Source: VXYK01 sp965214565
Lineage (GTDB): Bacteria > Actinomycetota > Acidimicrobiia > Acidimicrobiales > Aldehydirespiratoraceae
Assembly: GCA_965214565.1 (NCBI GenBank)
Contig: OZ243951.1
Location: 496,001-560,000, forward strand
DNA: 64,000 bases
Direction: 5' to 3'
How positions within the stretch are numbered: position 1 is the first letter of the stretch; each line of letters starts with the position of its first letter. Below, piece after piece: positions 44,534 through 52,348 of the stretch. The notes beneath the pieces are model-generated. The model made no database searches. It was not told the DNA's origin and saw nothing but the letters and a program-made list of their open reading frames with translations. The position numbers and the translations under genes were made by a program.

Positions 44534-44705
44534 GGGGCGTGCGTTTCGACAGCTACGGATGCCACACCGATTCGCTGGTGATGCGCTCCCGTTCAGGTAC
44601 GGTACGAAAGGTCGAAGCCCACCACCAGACCGGCAAACTCGCCGAGTTTCTCCAGCATCGACTACCAGTAGCGCGGTGCCGTAGCCGGGCACAACCGGAG
44701 CCGCG
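44534..44705 (+). pseudogene. Duplicated glpX 3' end
   Basis: This copies 42253-42423 with one extra T in the GAGTTCTCC segment, which frameshifts the final codons, and one substitution after the stop. There is no upstream glpX sequence, so it cannot be functional. It is the right boundary of the AbiE island. Confidence 0.95.
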
Positions 44706-44748
44706 GAAGTTCGATGCGGTCGCCGGGCGCAGCCTGGTTCAGTGTTGC

Positions 44749-47232
44749 TCACCCGCCTGAGTATGCCTCGTCTGAAACACCTGCGAGCGCTCCGAGCAGT
44801 TCACCGTCGGACGCTGCGATCTGGGCGAAAGCTCCATCAAGTAGAGCCTGGACACCGGCTGGTCCCTCGCACAGCAACGCGCCGTTGAGGCCGGGTTCGG
44901 TCGGGAACTGATACGTGACCCCTTCAACAAGGTCACCCGCGATGATCAACCGAAGCGCTTCTCTGGCGTAGACGCCACGGTCGTAGACGATGCTGCCGGT
45001 CCAGTTGATTCCATCGTCTCGCTCGCAGACGTCCGCCGGTCCAGCGGCGAACACCGCCACGCCCTCATCGGTCGCGAGTCGTCCGACGGCCTCCAGCGCG
45101 CCGCCGAGATAGGCGTAGGCCAGTGTGACACCGTCGGCTATGGCGTTGGTGAGTGCAGCGGTCGCGTTGGCGGAGTTGTCGAAGTCGAACTCGTAGTCAC
45201 CAGTGCTCACGTAATCCATGGTCAGGTTGGGATCGACAGACTGAAGTCCGAACACCGTGGCGTTGTACGCCTCGCGCTCGAAGTTGATGTCACAGCAACC
45301 GAGGAATACTGCGTTGTCGCCACCGTGATCGGCCAGGATACCCGCCATCGCCACACCTGCGGTGTAATGGATGGGCGCCCCCCAGTCGGTCGCTTGAGCC
45401 AGACCAGGCAACTCTTGGAACCCGACGCCGCAGTTGCAGTACCAGAAGATGTCGGGGTACTGCTCGGTGAGGTCCGGCAGCGGCCCAGCGATCTCGGATG
45501 CGCCGACCATCAAGATGTCGACACCCTGTTGAGCCAAGTCCGACAGGGCCGCAGTGGCCTCGGCTCGGCCGATGTTGTCCGACACGATCGGCGGGGCGAA
45601 ACCGTTGTCCGCGGAGAACTGTTCGACGAAGTCCACCAGCGATTGGTAATAGCCGTTGTCGTCACGCGGACCCATAGCCGCGACGCCGATAGTCACCGTG
45701 CCGTCACCGTTGCTGTCGAACGCGGCAACGACGTCGCTGGTCTCGGGTTCATCCATGTCGGACTCGTCGTCCATCCTGTCGTCGGCCTGTCCGAGCTTGA
45801 TGAGGCCCCAACAGACGATCGAGCCGTCGGCTCGGATCCCACAGGTGTGGTCGTGGCCCGCGCTGACGGCTTTGAATCTTCCCGTCGGCGCGTCGGTCTG
45901 CCCATTCCCATTGCTGCCCCAGCAGGCGATGGTGTCGTCGGTACGCAACCCGCAACTATGGGCGCCGCCTGCACTGACGGCTACAAAAGTACCTTCCGGC
46001 GCGTCCCGTTGCGTATACGTGTTGTTGCCCCAGCAGGCGATGGTGTCGTCGGAACGAATCCCGCAGAAGTGACTCTCCCTCCGAACCACACTCACATGGT
46101 GCCCACCTGCACTCACAGCCTTGAAACTGCCGGTCGGGTCGCTGGCTGGTGCGTTGCCGACGCAGACAATCGAGTCGTCGGACCGATTGCCTATTCCGCA
46201 AACATAGTCTGGCCCTACGCTGACAGCCTCGTAAGGGCTACCCAGGGAATCGCCGAAGCCCCAGCAGATGTTGGTGTTGTCGGTGCGAATTCCGCAACTC
46301 TGGCCACCATTGACGCTTACGGCTTTGAAACTGCCAGTCGGCGGGTCGGTGTGCCCGAACCTGGTGTTGCCCCAGCAGACGACGCTGTCGTCGATGCGAA
46401 TCCCGCAACTGCGGTCGCTTCCCGTACTGACAGCCTTGAAACTACCTGTCGGCGCGTCGGGCTGTCCCCACCCCCTCGTGTCCCAGCAGACGACGCTGTC
46501 GTCGGAACGAATGGCGCAACTGTCGTCACTTCCTGCACTGACAGCCTTGAACCCATCCTCCGCCACGTCGGTCGCGGGGTCGCAGCCCGGGGTTGAGGGG
46601 TTGACGGCGACGACTCGTTCATCCTGGTAGCGGTACAGGAAGGTGACGAGGTGGGCACGGGTCAGGGTGCTGTCGGGAGCGAACGTGGTGGCTGATGTGC
46701 CGGTGGTGATGCCGGTGTGGGCCATCCACGCCACAGGGTCTTGTTGCCAGCCCGCGACAACGTCGGTGAAGCTGTGCGGCGGCGCGGAAGGCTCACCCGC
46801 AAGGCGATGCAGAAACGCCGCGGCTTGGGCACGCTTGAGCGTTTCGTCAGGCGCGAAGGTGGTGGGTGACGCGCCTGTGGTGATCCCGTTGTTGGCCATC
46901 CACGAGATCGCATCGTGTTGACCGTCGTTTGTCACGTCGGTGAACGGATGGCGTTCCCCAGCATCGGGCCGGTCCTCCATGTTGTAGATCCACACGGCCG
47001 CCTCACCGCGCGACACCGGCGTGTCGGGCCTGAAACAGGCGCTGGTGACACCGGTGGCAAAGTTGTTGGCCGACCATTGCACCGCGTCGGTGTACCAAGT
47101 GCCCGCAGGCACGTCTCCGTACCCAGCGACGGCCCCAGCGGGCGCCTGCAATCCCATCAACGCTGCTGTCAACGCAACAACCAAGCCGGCCCGGCCCAAC
47201 CCAACCACCAAACGAGAACGAGAACGAGACAT
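44749..47232 (-). CDS. Secreted SLH - RCC1 - BMP-family fusion protein
   Basis: 827 residues in three parts. A signal peptide (MSRSRSRLVVGLG to AGAVA) is followed by three S-layer-homology-like repeats, about residues 33-200. Next come seven RCC1-type beta-propeller repeats (FKAVSAG...CGIR.DDSIVCWG), about 215-480. The C-terminal 300 residues (VTIGVAAMGPRDDNGYYQSL, DILMVGASEIAGPLPDLTEQ, GLAYAYLGGAL-like) resemble the BMP/PnrA periplasmic nucleoside-binding fold. The frame opens further upstream but ATG 47232 begins the signal peptide. No transporter subunits are nearby. The first module is about 60% like that of the M16 protein at 2387-5884. Confidence 0.85.
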   Translation of the reverse strand: MSRSRSRLVVGLGRAGLVVALTAALMGLQAPAGAVAGYGDVPAGTWYTDAVQWSANNFATGVTSACFRPDTPVSRGEAAVWIYNMEDRPDAGERHPFTDVTNDGQHDAISWMANNGITTGASPTTFAPDETLKRAQAAAFLHRLAGEPSAPPHSFTDVVAGWQQDPVAWMAHTGITTGTSATTFAPDSTLTRAHLVTFLYRYQDERVVAVNPSTPGCDPATDVAEDGFKAVSAGSDDSCAIRSDDSVVCWDTRGWGQPDAPTGSFKAVSTGSDRSCGIRIDDSVVCWGNTRFGHTDPPTGSFKAVSVNGGQSCGIRTDNTNICWGFGDSLGSPYEAVSVGPDYVCGIGNRSDDSIVCVGNAPASDPTGSFKAVSAGGHHVSVVRRESHFCGIRSDDTIACWGNNTYTQRDAPEGTFVAVSAGGAHSCGLRTDDTIACWGSNGNGQTDAPTGRFKAVSAGHDHTCGIRADGSIVCWGLIKLGQADDRMDDESDMDEPETSDVVAAFDSNGDGTVTIGVAAMGPRDDNGYYQSLVDFVEQFSADNGFAPPIVSDNIGRAEATAALSDLAQQGVDILMVGASEIAGPLPDLTEQYPDIFWYCNCGVGFQELPGLAQATDWGAPIHYTAGVAMAGILADHGGDNAVFLGCCDINFEREAYNATVFGLQSVDPNLTMDYVSTGDYEFDFDNSANATAALTNAIADGVTLAYAYLGGALEAVGRLATDEGVAVFAAGPADVCERDDGINWTGSIVYDRGVYAREALRLIIAGDLVEGVTYQFPTEPGLNGALLCEGPAGVQALLDGAFAQIAASDGELLGALAGVSDEAYSGG

Positions 47233-47275
47233 ATACACAAACCAGAAGTGAACGCGAAGCAGCAGCTTAGCCCCT

Positions 47276-47430
47276 TTAGCGGATGCTGGTGAGGTGACTG
47301 CCGGCGTCGGTGTGCGCGACGAGGCCCTCAAGACGGGCGCCTCGGTTCCAGCGGGCCATTTCCAACGCGTCGAGCACCATCTGGGTTTTCATGTTCGACG
47401 CGACCCGCCAGCCCACGATGCGGCGACTGA
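47276..47430 (-). mobile_element. IS3-family transposase remnant
   Basis: About 50 codons read SRRIVGWRVASNMKTQMVLD then ALEMARWNRGARLEGLVAHT and DAGSHLTSIR, matching the rve integrase core of IS3 OrfB (compare HSDRGSQYTSIRY). Both ends are missing and no terminal inverted repeats are visible. It abuts the 70-bp duplicated segment at 47431. Confidence 0.75.
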
Positions 47431-47500
47431 CATCACCGCGCTCGGCCCCTGACAACTGGAGCATGATTGAGGCAGCGCAGAGTCCTGGGGGTCAGGGAGT
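47431..47500. repeat. 70-bp direct repeat, copy 1
   Basis: Matches 50519-50588 with about six substitutions. The first 23 bases resemble the last codons of the DUF4143 ATPase (ITALGP-stop). The last ten bases are the 3' end of the carboxyltransferase gene. Next to it is the IS3 fragment. Confidence 0.85.
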
Positions 47501-48991
47501 GATTCCGACGCGGGCTTTGGGTTGGGGTGACTCCATGCGACGACGGGCGCTCAACTCCAGACCTGCGAGGATGGCGTTGCGCAGGTCACGCGGGTCGATC
47601 AACTCGTCGAAGCCGAGACCCGATGCTGAACGGTAACTCGACTCCAACTCGGCCTGGCGCAACTGTTCGCGGGTGACCGCGTCGGCACCGACCGCGTCGC
47701 CGGCACCCTCCGATCCCATCGCTCCCATCGTGGCACCCGGAAACGCATAGGAGAGCGTCTGATTGTCGAAGCCGTTCATCGCCATCACACAAGAACCGAA
47801 ACCGTACGCCTTGCGCATCGTGACCTGGATCTTGACCGTCGAAGCACGAGTCTGCGCGGTGAACATGCGCGCCCCCGCACGCAGAATCCCAGCACGCTCC
47901 GAGTCAGTTCCCGCCAACACCCCCGGATTGTCCGTCAAGAACACCAACGGCAAGTGGAAACTGTCACAGACCTCGATGAAATGCGCCGCTTTGTCGGCCG
48001 CGTCAACATCAATCGAACCAGCAATGACCGCAGGCTGGTTGGCCACCACCCCGACCGCGCAGCCACCGATCCGAGCGAGCGCACAAACGATCGAAGGCCC
48101 GAAATCGGGCTGAATCTGGAAGAACCCTCCCCCGTCGACCACCCGGCTGACCGCCAAGCGCATGTCGTAAGCCGCAGAACCATCCCGAGGAACGATCTCG
48201 AGCATGTCATCGAGAAGCCTCGGGCCGAGATCGCCGGTATCGCACCAAGGCGGCTGCTCCCACGCGGATGAGCCGAAGAAACCCAGATAAGCACGCACAT
48301 CGGCAAGCAACGAAGCATCGTCAGGCGCCACATTGTGAATCACACCGCTGGCTATCGCCACCCCCGGGCCCCCCAGGTCGGCCTTGGACACTTCCTCACC
48401 CAGCGACGCTTTCACCACAGGTGGACCGGCAGTGAAAATGGCTGCGTCGGTCGTCATCGCCGACCAGTCGCACAGCGGCGCAGTGATGGCACCGTGGCCG
48501 GCCGACGAACCCATCACCGCGCACACCATCGGCACGTAACCCGAGAGCCGACCCTGAGCTTGGAGATCACCCGGGCCGCCACCGGCGGGGTCACCGGGTC
48601 GCGGTGGCCGGTGGCCGGCACCTTCGAGCAGCATCACCAACGGAATGCGCTCCCGACCGGCGATGTCAGCGATGCGCCAGCGCTTGCGCGACGCCGCCGC
48701 GCCGATCGAACCACCCATAGTCGTGAAATCCTCTGCCCCGACGGCCACAGGGCGACCTTCGATGCTTCCGACACCCGCCACCAGGGCATCGGCCGGGGCG
48801 CCGCCGCCGGCCAGAGTTCCGATCTCAGTGAACGAGCCGTCGTCGAGCAGCGCCGCCACACGGCTGCGGGCATCGAGGCGTCCGGACGCCGCGCGGGCAG
48901 CCAACTTCTCCGCACCGCCCATTGCGAATGCATCTTCGCGGCGTTGGTGCAGGTCGTCGAGGGTTTCACCCCAATCATGGCCTTCGCCCAT
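47492..48991 (-). CDS. Acyl-CoA carboxylase carboxyltransferase subunit
   Basis: 499 residues. The crotonase-fold halves carry the carboxyltransferase segments AVGAEDFTTMGGSIGAAASR, SGYVPMVCAVMGSSAGHGA and VANQPAVIAGSIDVDAADKA, then FLTDNPGVLAGTDSERAGIL and MNGFDNQTLSYAFPGATMGA. These bind acyl-CoA and carboxybiotin. Which acyl-CoA is carboxylated (propionyl, methylcrotonyl, geranyl) is undetermined. No biotin carboxylase subunit is in the window. ATG 48991 was chosen over a further upstream TTG-type start. Confidence 0.88.
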   Translation of the reverse strand: MGEGHDWGETLDDLHQRREDAFAMGGAEKLAARAASGRLDARSRVAALLDDGSFTEIGTLAGGGAPADALVAGVGSIEGRPVAVGAEDFTTMGGSIGAAASRKRWRIADIAGRERIPLVMLLEGAGHRPPRPGDPAGGGPGDLQAQGRLSGYVPMVCAVMGSSAGHGAITAPLCDWSAMTTDAAIFTAGPPVVKASLGEEVSKADLGGPGVAIASGVIHNVAPDDASLLADVRAYLGFFGSSAWEQPPWCDTGDLGPRLLDDMLEIVPRDGSAAYDMRLAVSRVVDGGGFFQIQPDFGPSIVCALARIGGCAVGVVANQPAVIAGSIDVDAADKAAHFIEVCDSFHLPLVFLTDNPGVLAGTDSERAGILRAGARMFTAQTRASTVKIQVTMRKAYGFGSCVMAMNGFDNQTLSYAFPGATMGAMGSEGAGDAVGADAVTREQLRQAELESSYRSASGLGFDELIDPRDLRNAILAGLELSARRRMESPQPKARVGITP

Positions 48992-49176
48992 CGCAAGTGA
49001 CCCTAGCAACTCCGATATCGCACAAAGAACCCACAGCCGATGCGCCTCCGCCTACACCGACCTGACAACCGATGCTCTCAGTGTTCCGATCCTTCAGGGG
49101 CGCTGCGGAAGAACCGAAACGCCAGCTGTGACTGCTGCCTTGTGCCGACGCTCGGACCGTGAGCAGGCCAGTCACG

Positions 49177-49268
49177 TTTGATGCATAAAATGTGCTCTAT
49201 CTGTTGCATCAGATTAGCTCCATTTGATGCATTAGATTCGCTCTGTTTGATACATTGTTGGGATGCAA
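49177..49268. promoter_or_regulatory. Four 23-bp iterons over the DUF4143 ATPase 2 promoter
   Basis: TTTGATGCATAAAATG-, TCTGTTGCATCAGATT-, TTTGATGCATTAGATT- and TTTGATACATTGTTGG- units begin at 49177, 49200, 49223 and 49246: exact 23-bp spacing. TACATT at 49251-49256 is a -10 candidate seven bases before the ATG at 49263, again with no Shine-Dalgarno. The start codon lies inside the last unit. The sequence differs from the array at 11893, but spacing and placement agree. Confidence 0.75.
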
Positions 49269-50540
49269 GCACCTCAAGCCGGTAATGAGCCACAGGGATA
49301 TGTTCGCCGCGTGGTCGACGCCGAGATCGAATCAGCGTTGCGAGCGCTGCCGGCCGTCGTGCTCGACGGTCCTCGAGCCTGCGGAAAAACCTCGACGGGC
49401 CGAGAACACACTCAAAGCGAGGTTCTCTTCGCCGGGAACGCCGCAGCCCGGACCACCGCAGAGGTGGACCCAGCAGGTCTGCTGACCGGACCTGAGCCGC
49501 GACTGCTCGACGAATGGCAACTCGCGCCAACCATCTGGAACCACATGCGCGCCGCTGCCGACGACGGTCGTCGTCCCGGTCGATTCATCCTGACCGGTTC
49601 CGCGGCTCCCGCAGACGACATCGCCCGTCACACGGGAGCAGGGCGCGTCAAGCGAGTTCGGATGCGCCCAATGTCGTTGTTCGAGTCGGGTCTGTCCTCA
49701 GGGCATATAGGCCTGCACGACATCTTCGAGTCATCCGTCGGTTACATCGAGCAATCACAGGCCGACCTGGCAGAGGTTGTCGCGGCTACCTGCCGTGGCG
49801 GCTGGCCCGGATGCATCGGACTCGATGTCGAAGCGGCGCAACAATATGCGGGGGCCTACCTCGATGAGGTCTGCCGTGCCGATATCCCTCAACTCGGTGC
49901 AACCCGCAACCCGATCCGCCTCCGTCGCCTACTGCGCTCCCTGGCACGCAACACAGCCGGCGAAGTATCCCAACGCGTCCTTGCAACCGACGCAGGCGGC
50001 GAAGATCCGCTCGATCCCCGGACCGTCGCTGCTTATCTCGACGCGCTCGAGCGCGTCTACGTAACCGAAGACCTCCCCGCCTGGTCGACTGCACTGCGAT
50101 CACGGGCGAGTCTGCGACAGGCGCCAAAACGCCACTTGGCGGATCCATCCCTCGCAGTCGCCGCCCTCGGTGCTGATCCGAAGCGTTTGCTCAACGACCT
50201 CGAGACCTTCGGGCTGCTCTTCGAGTCTCTCGCGATTCGCGACTTGCGCGTCTACGCGCAGACCTTCGGTGGCCAACTCGCGCATTATCGCGACAGCAAC
50301 GGCCTTGAAGTGGACGCGATCGTTGAACGGCGAGACGGGTCATGGCTCGCCGTCGAAATCAAGCTCGGCGGAACGTCGGCTATCGACCACGCGGCCAAGT
50401 CCCTGCTCAAACTGGCAGACACTGTCGACGTGTCCCGCGCCGGTGGGCCATCGAAGCTAGTGATACTCACAGCGACCGGCTACGGCCACGAACGTCCGGA
50501 CGGCACCACAGTGATTCCCATCACCGCGCTCGGCCCCTGA
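49263..50540 (+). CDS. AAA ATPase with DUF4143 domain (copy 2)
   Basis: 425 residues, aligned end to end with the 11945-13240 protein. Walker A is GPRACGKT (Lys42), Walker B-like LLDEWQLAPTIWNHMR, sensor FILTGSAAP. The C-terminus has HYRDSNGLEVDAIVERRDGS and LAVEIKLGG, the D-ExK nuclease-like signature of DUF4143. The two copies differ throughout, so they are not a recent duplication. The gene follows an iteron array and ends in the 70-bp repeat shared with 47431-47500. Confidence 0.85.
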   Translation: MQAPQAGNEPQGYVRRVVDAEIESALRALPAVVLDGPRACGKTSTGREHTQSEVLFAGNAAARTTAEVDPAGLLTGPEPRLLDEWQLAPTIWNHMRAAADDGRRPGRFILTGSAAPADDIARHTGAGRVKRVRMRPMSLFESGLSSGHIGLHDIFESSVGYIEQSQADLAEVVAATCRGGWPGCIGLDVEAAQQYAGAYLDEVCRADIPQLGATRNPIRLRRLLRSLARNTAGEVSQRVLATDAGGEDPLDPRTVAAYLDALERVYVTEDLPAWSTALRSRASLRQAPKRHLADPSLAVAALGADPKRLLNDLETFGLLFESLAIRDLRVYAQTFGGQLAHYRDSNGLEVDAIVERRDGSWLAVEIKLGGTSAIDHAAKSLLKLADTVDVSRAGGPSKLVILTATGYGHERPDGTTVIPITALGP

Positions 50541-50588
50541 CGACTGGACCACGATTGAGGCAGCGTAAAGTCCTGGGGGTCAGGGGGT
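50519..50588. repeat. 70-bp direct repeat, copy 2
   Basis: Covers the last seven codons of the DUF4143 ATPase and about 48 bases beyond. On the opposite strand its right end reads GITP-stop, the same C-terminus as the carboxyltransferase at 47492. This indicates that the segment was copied with the end of that gene. Confidence 0.85.
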
Positions 50589-50632
50589 GATCCCCGGAGC
50601 GCAAAGAACGGGAGCTGGAGACAGGACCGTTC

Positions 50633-51892
50633 TCAACGCGGTGTCGGGAACTCGGCCTTGAGCAGCGCATTGTGACTACCAACAGGCTTCGCTGTCGACC
50701 GCAGCGGTCTGTGCCTGGGCGGCTGAACCGGCAAGCGTTCGTCTCCAAGGTCCACAAGCCAATGATCACCGTCACTGTGCAATCCCGGACCGGACGATTC
50801 GGACGTCGCGCCGGAGTTCGCCCAGGAGGCGGCTCGCGCCAGCGGCACCTCCGCAACGGCTGCCTGCTCCGACGCCAACAACCGCGCCCCCAACGCGGCT
50901 GCGGCCAGACCAGCGATCGGGTCAGCCACAGCGTCGGCGACGAAGTTGGGAGGATCGCCACCGAGCCAGAGACCACCGGCCACCGCTGTGTCATCCCCGA
51001 ATCCAACCCGCAACGCCGCGTCGCCACACCGGCCGTATGCATTGATCGACAACCAACAAACACCAGCGTCGGCAAGTTCCGCGGGGTTGATTCCCAACTG
51101 GTCCATGACCCGGGGCCGAGACCCTTCCAACACCAGATCAGCGGCTTTGAGCAATCTGCGCAGAAACGCCCGGTCGTCAGAATTCGAAAGGTCGACTTCG
51201 ACGCACGCCTTGGCATGGTTGAGCAGGTTGAAGAACTCGGGGGTTCCTCTGCGCGCTCCGTCCGGGCGGCCCGCGCCCTCTACTTTGACGACCCGGGCGC
51301 CGGCATCAGCGAGCAGTCCACCGGCCAGGGGGCCGGCCCACAACGAGGTAAGGTCCGCAACCAGGGGCCGTTCAACCAACCTGCGCCTGCCGCCACGATG
51401 CAGTTCCTGACCAGGAGAGAGGACCGGCTCAGCACAGCTACCCGGAACCGCTGCCGGCATCCCCAGCAGCGTCGCCGTCTCAACGATCTCAGCACCGGTC
51501 AGCGAAGCGATGCCGGCAGTTATCGCCGGCCAGTCATCCACATCCAACGATCGGCCGACAAGAGCGGGCAGCGACTCGACATCTGATGGCCGGGGAAGGT
51601 TGAGGACTATCCAACCGTCAGCTGCTCGAACGAAACGAGCCGATCCTCCCACCGACGTTGTGCCGTTGCGGTTCATTCCGGTGAGCGCCGCACGTTCACC
51701 CAGCAGAGACGGCCCGTCAACAACGGTGGGCGCACCCCAACGTGCGCTCTGGCGCGCAAGATCATCGGCGGCGGTGGCCATCGCGGAGGCCACATGAGCC
51801 GGTGCTGCGGACGGGGGGCCGTGACGCCGGCCCGTCAACCACATCGCACCACTCGACGCCCAGGCCACGAGATCTTGCTCCCGTCGCTCCAT
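50633..51892 (-). CDS. CaiB/BaiF family III CoA-transferase
   Basis: 419 residues. The C-terminal half is a recognisable class III unit: LVADLTSLWAGPLAGGLLAD, ARVVKVEGAGRPDGARRGTP, NHAKACVEVDLSNSDDRAFL and SINAYGRCGDAALRVGFGDD. The N-terminal 170 residues are a degenerate second unit, as in fused or pseudo-dimeric CaiB proteins. Probable CoA transfer to a carboxylate. It converges on the ATPase and is divergent from the small gene at 52013. Confidence 0.82.
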   Translation of the reverse strand: MERREQDLVAWASSGAMWLTGRRHGPPSAAPAHVASAMATAADDLARQSARWGAPTVVDGPSLLGERAALTGMNRNGTTSVGGSARFVRAADGWIVLNLPRPSDVESLPALVGRSLDVDDWPAITAGIASLTGAEIVETATLLGMPAAVPGSCAEPVLSPGQELHRGGRRRLVERPLVADLTSLWAGPLAGGLLADAGARVVKVEGAGRPDGARRGTPEFFNLLNHAKACVEVDLSNSDDRAFLRRLLKAADLVLEGSRPRVMDQLGINPAELADAGVCWLSINAYGRCGDAALRVGFGDDTAVAGGLWLGGDPPNFVADAVADPIAGLAAAALGARLLASEQAAVAEVPLARAASWANSGATSESSGPGLHSDGDHWLVDLGDERLPVQPPRHRPLRSTAKPVGSHNALLKAEFPTPR

Positions 51893-52012
51893 GACGCCAG
51901 ACCATAGCCACTCCTACCGGCCGGGACCGTGCCGAAACACGAACGCGGCTTTGGCCTGTTGCGGGCTTCGCGGCACAATGGAGCACCAGCCAACGCCCTA
52001 GGAGCTCATACG

Positions 52013-52318
52013 ATGGTCGAACTAAAGCCAGGTGCCCGCTTCCAGTCCACGGTCTGCACCACGCAAGTAATCGTGGTGAAAGGCCACGGCGATGCCGAGG
52101 TGACCTGTGGTGGAGCCGCGATGGTTGCCGCTGGAACCGCCGAGATCAGTGGAGAACCTGCTTCAGGCGCAGCAGAGGGCACCCTGCTTGGCAAGCGGTA
52201 CACGAACGCGGACGCGACCGTCGAACTGCTGGCCACCAAGGGTGGTGAAGGCTCTATCGCTGTCTCCGGGACCCCTTTGAGCGTCGCCGAGCCGAAGACC
52301 CTGCCAGCTTCAGACTGA
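52013..52318 (+). CDS. Small conserved-looking protein of unknown function
   Basis: 101 residues. AGGAG at 52000-52004 and ATG 52013 give a convincing start. The sequence begins MVELKPGARFQSTVCTTQVI and is rich in Gly and Ala with two cysteines (VCTTQ and VTCGG). No transmembrane segment or known family is seen. It is followed 30 bases later by an acyl-CoA ligase and is probably its operon partner. Confidence 0.6.
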   Translation: MVELKPGARFQSTVCTTQVIVVKGHGDAEVTCGGAAMVAAGTAEISGEPASGAAEGTLLGKRYTNADATVELLATKGGEGSIAVSGTPLSVAEPKTLPASD

Positions 52319-52348
52319 CCAACCTGGACCCTCCATGAGTCTGATGCC

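Noticed and set aside
47276..47430. Complete insertion sequence
   Set aside because: Only about 50 codons of the transposase core remain, with no ends or inverted repeats.
49177..49268. CRISPR array or plasmid replication origin iterons
   Set aside because: Units are 23 bp end to end without spacers, there is no Rep gene or AT-rich origin, and they overlap a promoter and start codon.
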